DNA of 11,975 bases from UBA2402 sp037139735. GTDB lineage: Bacteria; Planctomycetota; Phycisphaerae; Phycisphaerales; UBA1924. The position numbers were made by a program, and so were the translations under genes. Under the pieces are notes generated by a model. That model had not been told where the DNA came from. It made no database searches and saw only the letters and a program-made list of their open reading frames with translations. Where the stretch lies: positions 1 through 11,975 of the forward strand of contig JBAXFU010000098.1 of NCBI GenBank assembly GCA_037139735.1, read 5' to 3'. Shown here in pieces: positions 6,495-11,975 of this stretch. Within the stretch, counting starts at the first letter, position 1. Each line of letters starts with the position of its first letter.

Positions 6495-8336
6495 GCCGCC
6501 TTGCATCCAGAGCGTGAGGAACGACTCGATGTCGAGCCCGTCGACGCCGCCGTCGCCGTTGACGTCGGTGGTCATCTCGCCGCGTTCCCACTCGACGAGG
6601 AAGAGTTCGAGGTCCGCGCCGTCGACGCCGCCGTCGGCGTTGTAGTCGGCGATGTTGTGCCGCAGTTCGAGCGCCACGCCCGTGTTGACCAGCGCGATGG
6701 CGCCCCGGACCGACGAGACGATCGACACGCTCGCGAAGTCGCCCGCGAGGGACGACCCGCGGAGGATCGCCGCGGTGAAGAGCGAGGCGCCCTGAAGCGA
6801 CGGATCAAAGCCCGTGCTCGACAGCGCTCGCAGCGTTCCGGCCATCGTCACCGCGCCCGTCGCGTGAATCGCGCCGACCTGTTGCGCCGAGGCCACGTCG
6901 ACCGACACCGTCGACCCCGCCCGCTGCACGTACGCCCCCGACAGCGTCAGCCGATGCACCCCCGTCGACAACTGCCCCGACAGGTCGATGGCGCCCAGCG
7001 TCACCGGCTCGGTGAGCGTCACCGTCGCGTTGCGGCCGATGTTCAGCGTCACCGCCGAGCCCGCAGCGAACATCTGCCGCAACTGCAGCGATCCCGTCGT
7101 GAGTTGCAGCGTCCCCGTCCCCGAGAACGTCGTGCCCGGCAGGTACGCCGAGAACCCCGTGGTCGAGAAGTTGCACATCGGACCCAGCACGAACCGCCCC
7201 GTGTGCGTGCCTTGCACGGGGAAGCTCAGCGACGTGCTCGCCTCGAGCGTGATGAGCCCGTTGTTCGAGACGCCGAAGTACCGAGTCCACTGCATGCCCG
7301 TGCCCAGCATGATCGAGCCGTTGTTCACGCGCAGCTGCTCGGTCATGTTCGCGAACGTCGCGCCCGCGCCCGTCAGCAGGACGTCCGCGTTGTTGATCGC
7401 CACCGGGCGGCTGTTGTCGAGGATCAGCGAACTCGACGCGTCGGCCCGCCACGTGCCGCCCGTCAGCGTGCCGAACGATGCGTCGCTGTAGTTCGCGATG
7501 GCCGCCGCCGCGACCCTCGCGATCCCCCCGCCCGTCGCCCGCACCAGGCCCTGGTTGTCGAAGGTGGACGGAAAGGCACCCACCGGCGCGATCGCCAGGA
7601 ACTGCGTCGACGCGTCCGCGATGATCGCGCCCCGGTTCACCAGCGTCGTCGTCAGCCCCTCGCTGAAGAGCGCGTTGCCCACGTTGCCGCGGCCTCGCAC
7701 CGTCGCGCCCGGGCCGATCGTCATCGTCCTCGCCGTCGCTCCCTCGGCCGCCAATCCCAGCCGTCCGTTCACCAGCGTGAACGTCCCCGTGTCGAGCGTG
7801 ATGTCCGACACGAAGTCGATCGCGCCCGACGACACCGTCGCCGTGCCCGCGAGGTCGAAGTCGCCCGCCACCCGCAGCGTCGAACTCACCACGCTCAGCG
7901 AACCCGTGAAGAGCGTCGGACCGACCAGCCGCGACGTCCGCGAACCCGACACCGTCATGCCCGTCCCGCTCGCGAACTCCCACGACGGACCCGCCAACGC
8001 GCCCCCCGCCAGCGAGACCGACGCCCACATCCGCGCACCGGCGGTCACCGTGAGTTGCCCGCCCGTCACGCTCAGCGACTCGCGAAGCTCCAGCGATCGC
8101 ACCCGCCGCCCGCCCGCCTCGGACGTGAAGCTGATCACCGGATTCGCCGCGCCCGCGTCGATCCGCACGTCGTCATCGACGCCCGGCACCACGTTGGCCG
8201 ACCAGTTGGCGGGGTTCGACCAGAGCAGGTCGCCACCCAGGCCCGTCCACGACGTCAGGGCCATCAACGTCCGCGCCTCGAGCGGCTCGATGGCCGACTC
8301 GACCCGCCTCGACTCTGCATGCGCACGACCGCTCAC
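6489..8336 (-). CDS. Secreted LEPR-motif protein with beta-rich repeats and GC-type dockerin
   Basis: This 615-residue protein has three parts. Residues 16-26 (IEPLEARTLMA) match the planctomycete LEPR-like N-terminal motif seen on exported proteins. The long middle begins with SWTGLGGDLLWSNPANWS and continues as Ser/Thr/Gly-rich beta-strand repeats, like pectin-lyase or autotransporter-passenger proteins. The last roughly 52 residues hold two calcium-loop repeats, DYNADGGVDGADLELF and DVNGDGGVDGLDIESF, as in GC-type dockerins. It is probably a cell-surface or extracellular structural or adhesion protein; no catalytic motif is seen. I chose the GTG at 8336 because GGGAGG lies 3 bases upstream and the LEPR motif follows promptly. 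The open frame continues upstream to 8606, but that part overlaps the next gene and has no protein character. The substrate or binding partner is unknown. Confidence 0.85.
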   Translation of the reverse strand: MSGRAHAESRRVESAIEPLEARTLMALTSWTGLGGDLLWSNPANWSANVVPGVDDDVRIDAGAANPVISFTSEAGGRRVRSLELRESLSVTGGQLTVTAGARMWASVSLAGGALAGPSWEFASGTGMTVSGSRTSRLVGPTLFTGSLSVVSSTLRVAGDFDLAGTATVSSGAIDFVSDITLDTGTFTLVNGRLGLAAEGATARTMTIGPGATVRGRGNVGNALFSEGLTTTLVNRGAIIADASTQFLAIAPVGAFPSTFDNQGLVRATGGGIARVAAAAIANYSDASFGTLTGGTWRADASSSLILDNSRPVAINNADVLLTGAGATFANMTEQLRVNNGSIMLGTGMQWTRYFGVSNNGLITLEASTSLSFPVQGTHTGRFVLGPMCNFSTTGFSAYLPGTTFSGTGTLQLTTGSLQLRQMFAAGSAVTLNIGRNATVTLTEPVTLGAIDLSGQLSTGVHRLTLSGAYVQRAGSTVSVDVASAQQVGAIHATGAVTMAGTLRALSSTGFDPSLQGASLFTAAILRGSSLAGDFASVSIVSSVRGAIALVNTGVALELRHNIADYNADGGVDGADLELFLVEWERGEMTTDVNGDGGVDGLDIESFLTLWMQGGR

Positions 8337-8339
8337 GTT

Positions 8340-8345
8340 CCTCCC
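8340..8345 (-). promoter_or_regulatory. Ribosome binding site deciding a GTG start
   Basis: GGGAGG on the minus strand lies 3 bases before GTG at 8336. It supports GTG as the start of the LEPR/dockerin gene, since no in-frame ATG fits before the LEPR motif. The spacing is short but usable. Confidence 0.55.
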
Positions 8346-8350
8346 GCCCC

Positions 8351-8356
8351 ATTGTA
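8351..8356 (-). promoter_or_regulatory. Candidate -10 element (TACAAT)
   Basis: TACAAT on the minus strand matches five of six bases of the TATAAT consensus, upstream of the LEPR/dockerin gene. No good -35 lies at 16-18 bases. A transcript from here would have a leader of under ten bases, so the call is weak. If real, it would uncouple the dockerin gene from the capsid cassette upstream. Confidence 0.2.
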
Positions 8357-8422
8357 CCGGAAGGCCCTCGTCGCCCCATGCGCAATCGTCGTGAATAACC
8401 CGACTCGGACGCTCCACAGGTC

Positions 8423-8797
8423 TCAGGGCAGTCGCCGGAACGCGCACTCGTACGCCAGCGACCTCTCTCGCCCGCGGTCCGTCCGCCCCGCCGGCTCGAA
8501 CCACACCAGCGACATCCCCTCCCACCGTCGCCCGAAGTGATCCGCCAGCACGCCGGGCGTCGGCGGGTGCGCAAGCTGCGCCGTGATGGCGTCCCGCAGC
8601 CGCCACAGCACCGGCTCCGACGTCGCCACCAGCCGTCCACGCACCCGCACCTCGACGTCGACCAACCCCAGCGCCAGCCCTCCGGCCCCCGAGCCCCCCA
8701 GCGAAAACCCCGTGACGACCAGCTCACCCTCCCGAAGGCTCGCGAACGCGTGCGGCCCCGATCCGAACAGGTCCAGCCCCTTGAAGCTCGATGGCAT
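8423..8797 (-). CDS. Small virion-type protein, possibly tail-associated
   Basis: I do not recognise a named family for this 124-residue protein. It is the last of five closely packed genes after a major capsid gene, which is where neck and tail components usually sit. It has an N-terminal segment FGSGPHAFASLREG (residues 11-24), a beta-rich core (VDVEVRVRGRLVA), then a helix LWRLRDAITAQL. It ends in GMSLVWFEPAGRTDRGR and SLAYECAFRRLP. No signal peptide or membrane segment is seen. The ATG at 8797 is preceded by a strong GGGAGGG. It starts 25 bases after the preceding stop. The structural role is inferred from context only. Confidence 0.7.
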   Translation of the reverse strand: MPSSFKGLDLFGSGPHAFASLREGELVVTGFSLGGSGAGGLALGLVDVEVRVRGRLVATSEPVLWRLRDAITAQLAHPPTPGVLADHFGRRWEGMSLVWFEPAGRTDRGRERSLAYECAFRRLP

Positions 8798-8822
8798 CGT
8801 GCACCCTCCCTCATGCGGATCA

Positions 8823-9230
8823 TCAGTCGAGTCGCGTGATCGTCACCGGGTCGCGCACGCCGTCGGTCGACACCGCCACCAGCTCCACGCGCCTCGACAC
8901 GCCCTTGCCCGTCGCCTCGTGCGTCACACGCAGCACCACGCACCTCGCCGTCATCGCCAACTCCGCCGCCGACGACACCCCCCGCGACCACTGCACGCCC
9001 AGCGTCTGCAGGTCGCCCGGCCGCGGCCCCTCCACCTCCGCCGGCGAGGCCACCACCCGCTCCACCCGCACCGTCACCCGCTGCGCCGGCACGTCCGCGA
9101 ACGCCACGTGCGGCCCCGCGTCCGTCCATTCCACCACCGCCTTCTCCGCCTCGCGGTCGATCACGACGCTCGTCACGTCGCTCCACGCCTGCGTCCCGAA
9201 GGTCACGCCCGACGGCTTGATGATCACCAT
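8823..9230 (-). CDS. Small virion-type protein, beta-rich, possibly tail tube-like
   Basis: This is a 135-residue protein of unrecognised family. Its composition is beta-rich throughout, starting MVIIKPSGVTFGTQAWSDV and continuing with alternating Val-rich strands such as VTVRVERVV and ARCVVLRVTH. It has no membrane segment. Small all-beta proteins just downstream of capsid and connector genes are often tail tube or decoration proteins, but that is inference from position. The ATG at 9230 has a very strong purine-rich ribosome binding site (GGGAGGAGGAGG) directly upstream. The gap to the upstream gene is 18 bases, which supports co-transcription and coupled translation. Confidence 0.7.
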   Translation of the reverse strand: MVIIKPSGVTFGTQAWSDVTSVVIDREAEKAVVEWTDAGPHVAFADVPAQRVTVRVERVVASPAEVEGPRPGDLQTLGVQWSRGVSSAAELAMTARCVVLRVTHEATGKGVSRRVELVAVSTDGVRDPVTITRLD

Positions 9231-9248
9231 GCCTCCTCCTCCCTTCGC

Positions 9249-9839
9249 TCACGCCCGGTGCATCGGGCCCCCGCTCACCCGCCTGGCCTGCTCCGCCACC
9301 CCGTCGCCGTTCATGTCGAGCCGCAGCACGAGCCGCTCGCACTCGATCTCGAAGCGCCGCTGGTACTGCACGCCCCTGGCCGACGGCGCGGGCTCGTCCG
9401 CGAAGTGAATCAGCGCCAACGCCCCAAGCGCCTCCGCGTACGCCCCCGCCCGCGGATCCGTCACCCGCCCGGCCTCCTCGATCTCCGCCCACCGCAGCAG
9501 CCGCCGATGCACCACCTCGATCTGCGGCGCGAACGTCCCGATCCGCACCGCCCCCTTGTACTTCCCCACCTCGATCACCTCGCCACCCTCCGCCCGCGGC
9601 CTCGACAGCAGCAGCCGCCGCTCGTCGACCCGCTTCACCACCTCCGTCGCCGTCTCCCCGAGCATCACGACGTGCCCCGAATCCACCCCCAGCCGCTCGA
9701 AGTCGACGTCCTTGTCCATGGGCGAGAGCACGCTCTCCTCCACCGCGCCTTGCGTCCGCAGCAGCGTCTGCGAAGGCCAGACGACGTCGCGAAACAGCGT
9801 GGGCGCAATCACGATCAGGTCGATGTCTCGTGCAAACAT
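9249..9839 (-). CDS. Connector-like virion protein
   Basis: This 196-residue protein follows the major capsid gene. It may be a head-completion or head-tail connector protein; that role is inferred from position, as no family signature is certain. Its N-terminus is MFARDIDLIVIAPTLFRDVV, followed by a mixed alpha/beta region and a helical segment AGAYAEALGALALIHFADEP (131-150). Near the end is DMNGDG (175-180), a calcium-loop-like pattern in a protein otherwise unlike dockerins. The ATG at 9839 was chosen because GGAGG sits 7 bases upstream. An in-frame TTG at 9863 would add MERLGGPR, encoded by the leader repeats, and is unlikely. The C-terminus is 18 bases from the next start. Confidence 0.72.
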   Translation of the reverse strand: MFARDIDLIVIAPTLFRDVVWPSQTLLRTQGAVEESVLSPMDKDVDFERLGVDSGHVVMLGETATEVVKRVDERRLLLSRPRAEGGEVIEVGKYKGAVRIGTFAPQIEVVHRRLLRWAEIEEAGRVTDPRAGAYAEALGALALIHFADEPAPSARGVQYQRRFEIECERLVLRLDMNGDGVAEQARRVSGGPMHRA

Positions 9840-9846
9840 GCGTGGT

Positions 9847-9851
9847 CCTCC
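9847..9851 (-). promoter_or_regulatory. Ribosome binding site deciding the ATG at 9839
   Basis: GGAGG on the minus strand lies 7 bases before the ATG at 9839, an ideal distance. It favours this start over the TTG at 9863. It lies within the first of two tandem decamers. Confidence 0.6.
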
Positions 9852-9868
9852 AAGCCTCTCCAAGCCTC
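9849..9868 (-). repeat. Tandem duplicated decamer in leader
   Basis: The decamer GAGGCTTGGA occurs twice in perfect tandem on the minus strand, at 9859-9868 and 9849-9858. It lies between the capsid gene and the connector-like gene and duplicates a purine-rich, Shine-Dalgarno-like stretch. Confidence 0.8.
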
Positions 9869-9893
9869 CGCCGTCGCCTTCGCGACGGCGGAG
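9866..9893. terminator. Perfect 12-bp hairpin after the major capsid gene
   Basis: CTCCGCCGTCGC (9866-9877) and GCGACGGCGGAG (9882-9893) are perfect reverse complements around a 4-base loop. The hairpin lies 21 bases after the capsid stop codon and before the next ribosome binding site. There is no U-run after it on the minus strand, so it is not a textbook rho-independent terminator. It may act as a partial terminator, a barrier to 3' exonucleases or an RNA processing site, letting capsid mRNA accumulate above the downstream genes. Confidence 0.55.
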
Positions 9894-9914
9894 ACGCGAG
9901 CAGTCGTCGATTCG

Positions 9915-11084
9915 TCAGGCCGACAGGCCCCTGATCAGCGCGTGAGCGTTCTCGTTGCGCATCTCCATGGTGTATTCACCGACGATCTGCCCGCTCACCG
10001 CGTCGCCCGTCGACGCCAGCGGCCGAAACTGGAAACTCCTCCCCGTCAGCGGCATCACCGCGATGCGGCTGCTGTCCAGCAGCAGCATCGTGTCCGAGGG
10101 CACCCACCGCGACAGCACGATGTTGCACACGCCGTAGTCGCTCTCGTACACGCTCACCAGCTCCGAGAGCCGCCGATCGCCCGGGGCGTAGTGCCGCGAC
10201 GTCGAGCCCACGAACTGGTTGATCCGCCGCTTCTGCGCGCCGTTCACCACGATCGTGTCGACCCGCCCCGACGACTGCTCCCACACCTGGCGCATCGCCG
10301 TGTTCACCAGCTGCTCCGTGAGGTCGCCCCCCGCGCCGCCCCCCGACGGAAAGCCGTTCTGACCCGGCGTGAACTGGTTCGTCGCGATCGTCCGGATGAT
10401 CCCGTTCATCGTCCGCCGCGACGCCGCCGAGCCCTGCGGCATCGTCGACGACGACGTCCCGTTGATCACGCAGTTCTCGAGGTCCCGCATCAGCTCCCGC
10501 ATCCGCTCGCTCTTCTGGTACTCGAGTTCGTCCGCCACGCCGTGCGCCTTGAGCGCACGCATCGTGCCCGTCACCTCCACGGTGGCGGCGAAGATCTGCG
10601 TGTAGTTCTGCCTTCTCGTGCGGCTCGTGAACCTCGCCGCCGTCGCGTCCGCCCCCTCGAGCGCCGCGTTGCCCAGGATGTTGAGGCGCAGCCCGTTCGC
10701 CAGCGCGCTCGCCGGCGTCCCGCCGTAGCGTCGCGTCACGGTGATCACGTTCGCCGCGACCGCCGCGACCAGCATCACCTCCGGCGCGTTCCCCGGCCGC
10801 ACGAGGTCGCCGACCTGGAATCTCGCGCCGTTGGCCACCGTGATGGCGGTGGCCTCCTGCGCGTTGGGGGTGAAGGTGGTCTGGTTGACCGAGTCGGCGT
10901 TGGGGAGCAGGGTGTCCTCGATCCACTCGTGCACCGTGTTGCTCGCCGCGTTCCTCGCGTCCCCCAGCCGCTCGAGCAGGGGCGTCTCGTGCGGGCTCAC
11001 GATGCCGATGAGGTCCGAGACGTCTTCCGCCAGTTCGGGCAGGTCCGAGCCGGCCCCGTAGGTCGCCTTGCCGCTGAATCCCAT
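9915..11084 (-). CDS. Major capsid protein, SU10-like (DUF5309 type)
   Basis: This 389-residue protein is the best-recognised member of the cassette. It should assemble into the icosahedral shell, with the HK97 fold known for this family. The SU10/DUF5309 features are the N-terminal stretch DVSDLIGIVSPHETPLLERL (21-40) followed by NTVHEWIEDTL, and the middle segment RTRRQNYTQIFAATVEVTGT (155-174). Next come GVADELEYQKSERMRELMRD (182-201) and LENCVINGT. The length is typical and no frameshift is seen. The ATG at 11084 has AAAGGAG 7 bases upstream. The scaffold-like gene ends 40 bases before it. A strong hairpin follows its stop. An encapsulin is less likely, since virion-type genes flank it and the motifs are those of phage capsids. 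Confidence 0.88.
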   Translation of the reverse strand: MGFSGKATYGAGSDLPELAEDVSDLIGIVSPHETPLLERLGDARNAASNTVHEWIEDTLLPNADSVNQTTFTPNAQEATAITVANGARFQVGDLVRPGNAPEVMLVAAVAANVITVTRRYGGTPASALANGLRLNILGNAALEGADATAARFTSRTRRQNYTQIFAATVEVTGTMRALKAHGVADELEYQKSERMRELMRDLENCVINGTSSSTMPQGSAASRRTMNGIIRTIATNQFTPGQNGFPSGGGAGGDLTEQLVNTAMRQVWEQSSGRVDTIVVNGAQKRRINQFVGSTSRHYAPGDRRLSELVSVYESDYGVCNIVLSRWVPSDTMLLLDSSRIAVMPLTGRSFQFRPLASTGDAVSGQIVGEYTMEMRNENAHALIRGLSA

Positions 11085-11124
11085 GTGCGTGCTCCTTTCA
11101 GTGCGTGGTGGTCATGAATGTCGC

Positions 11125-11544
11125 TCAGGCGCGGCGCGTCCGCAGCGAGAGGTACTCGACGAGCGAGCGACGATCGCCCGCGAGTCTCGCGTCCGTCGCG
11201 GCCGCCTGCAGTCGGGCCTTCGCGTCGGCGTCGGCGTTCGCCGCCTCTGGCGCGGCGATCCGGCCGTGTCGCCCGGGCGTCGCGAACAGAAAGGGCTTGT
11301 CGCGGCGCAGACCCTCGGCCGCGCGCCGTGCCGCGACCGTCAGTTCCGCGCCCATCGGCGGCACGCCGCCGCTCCCCAGCGTCCGCTCCACCAGCATGGC
11401 GGCGACCTCGCGGTCGATCGCGTCGCCCACCGCCTCGATCGCCGCGTGCCGCCGCTGCTCCTGCGCGTGCTGCGTGCGAAGGTGCTCGAGTTCCCGCTTG
11501 AGTCGCTCGAGTTCCTGATCTCCTGTCGTCGTCTCCTGCTCCAT
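11125..11544 (-). CDS. Small coiled-coil protein, scaffold-like
   Basis: This 139-residue protein lies directly upstream of the major capsid gene, where phages usually encode a scaffold or protease. Residues 10-35 (ELERLKRELEHLRTQHAQEQ and on) form a highly charged coiled coil. The rest is Ala/Arg-rich and helical, with RRDKPFLFATPG (residues 80-91) and a helical tail ending YLSLRTRRA. No protease motif is visible, so a scaffolding role is an inference from position, size and coiled coil. The ATG at 11544 was chosen because GGGAG lies 8 bases upstream and the protein character begins there. The open frame continues upstream through repeat DNA to 11937, which is not credible coding sequence. 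It is the first gene of the cassette. Confidence 0.72.
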   Translation of the reverse strand: MEQETTTGDQELERLKRELEHLRTQHAQEQRRHAAIEAVGDAIDREVAAMLVERTLGSGGVPPMGAELTVAARRAAEGLRRDKPFLFATPGRHGRIAAPEAANADADAKARLQAAATDARLAGDRRSLVEYLSLRTRRA

Positions 11545-11728
11545 GTGCACGGCTCCCTGCGTTGCGGAAGGACTCGCCCGTCGCATTCGTGCCACGTGCG
11601 TCCCTCCGGAACCTCCGACCACGCGCCCCGATGCGTCGACGCGAACAGGTCGCGTCGACGCCGCCGCACCAGGCGCCAAGAGCCGCCGCCATCTCATGTT
11701 GCGACAATTCCGCGGAAAACCACTCGAC

Positions 11729-11830
11729 CCCACCCAACCGCAAGCCGCCCGGAGGGCGGACGACCGTTGCCACGGGTGGCCGAACCCGCGCAGCGGGTGA
11801 GGGAAACTCGTGGAAAGGCGCCGATGCGCG
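11729..11830 (+). repeat. Dispersed structured repeat, copy 3
   Basis: It matches copy 2 in order and orientation. The hairpins are CCGCCC-GGA-GGGCGG (11745-11759), the inner ACCCGC-GCA-GCGGGT (11784-11798), and the outer CCACGGGT (11770-11777) with ACTCGTGG (11806-11813). In RNA the outer stem keeps pairing through one G-U. Similarity fades after about 11830. Confidence 0.85.
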
Positions 11831-11892
11831 CACATCAGCCCGCCCCGCGGGCGTCCCGTGAGTTGCCGTGGTGCGAAGCCCGGCTTTGCGGA

Positions 11893-11930
11893 CAAGCCCA
11901 CGGCAAGCGAGCAAGCCCATGGCAAGCGAG
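11893..11930 (+). repeat. Tandem 19-base repeat
   Basis: Two adjacent units, CAAGCCCACGGCAAGCGAG (11893-11911) and CAAGCCCATGGCAAGCGAG (11912-11930), differ at one base. A partial third unit (CAACCA) may follow. The sequence is non-coding and its function is unknown. Confidence 0.8.
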
Positions 11931-11975
11931 CAACCAACGCGCCGATTCGCGAGAGCGCATCACATCAACACCGCG

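Larger units (their letters stand above)
11545..11975. other. Intergenic stretch with repeats, upstream of the capsid cassette
   Basis: These 431 bases should contain the promoter of the capsid cassette, but no convincing -35/-10 pair was found on the minus strand. They hold repeat copy 3, an imperfect hairpin at about 11873-11889 (GCGAAG/CTTTGC arms), and a tandem 19-base repeat. No protein-like frame, integrase, attachment site or tRNA is visible up to the window end. Confidence 0.55.

Noticed and set aside
6501..8540. 679-codon open frame on the plus strand
   Set aside because: It is an Arg-rich shadow of the dockerin gene, whose minus-strand frame has clear LEPR and calcium-loop motifs.
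8337..8606. N-terminal extension of the dockerin gene to 8606
   Set aside because: It overlaps the small virion-type gene, has no protein character, and a GTG with ribosome binding site lies just before the LEPR motif.
9915..11084. Encapsulin nanocompartment instead of phage capsid
   Set aside because: Encapsulins share the HK97 fold, but the motifs fit SU10-like phage capsids, and scaffold- and connector-like genes flank it; no cargo enzyme gene is visible.
8583..11117. 844-codon open frame on the plus strand
   Set aside because: It is antisense to the capsid cassette, His/Arg-rich and without any family motif; a high-GC shadow frame.
11545..11937. N-terminal extension of the scaffold-like gene to 11937
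   Set aside because: It would translate repeat copy 3 and intergenic DNA; the ATG at 11544 has a good ribosome binding site and starts the coiled coil.

Overview
The window is a GC-rich chromosomal segment, most likely from a planctomycete of the class Phycisphaerae. The main evidence is the large secreted protein at 6489-8336. It carries a LEPR-like N-terminal motif followed by a short hydrophobic stretch, and a C-terminal GC-type dockerin made of two DxNxDGxVDG repeats. That pairing is characteristic of Planctomycetota. Genus and species cannot be read from the window.

Layout. (1) 1-1310, minus strand: the N-terminal part of pyruvate, phosphate dikinase, cut by the window edge just before its phosphohistidine domain. 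(2) 1311-1695: a divergent intergenic region with a strong G-quadruplex motif. (3) 1696-3397, plus strand: atpG (F1 ATP synthase gamma subunit), without the other ATP synthase genes next to it, followed by a class I methyltransferase. (4) 3388-3900: two copies of a structured repeat; the first overlaps the end of the methyltransferase gene. A third copy lies at 11729-11830. (5) 3901-4704, plus: an unrecognised gene with visibly lower GC at third codon positions. (6) 4875-6482, plus: a secreted M14-type zinc carboxypeptidase with all key residues. (7) 6489-8336, minus: the LEPR/dockerin protein, convergent with the peptidase and 6 bp from it. (8) 8423-11544, minus: a compact five-gene cassette of virion type. 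In transcription order it holds a small coiled-coil, scaffold-like protein, an SU10-like (DUF5309-type) major capsid protein, a connector-like protein, and two small tail- or neck-like proteins. (9) 11545-11975: repeat-containing intergenic DNA.

The most unusual part is the capsid cassette. It reads as intact, with strong Shine-Dalgarno sites and a perfect 12-bp hairpin after the capsid gene. Within the window there is no terminase, portal, integrase, lysis gene or tail-fibre gene. It could be a decayed prophage, a fragment of a larger element or gene transfer agent continuing beyond 11975, or a domesticated capsid locus; the sequence alone does not decide. The housekeeping genes (ppdK, atpG) act in central carbon metabolism and energy conversion and have no evident link to the cassette.
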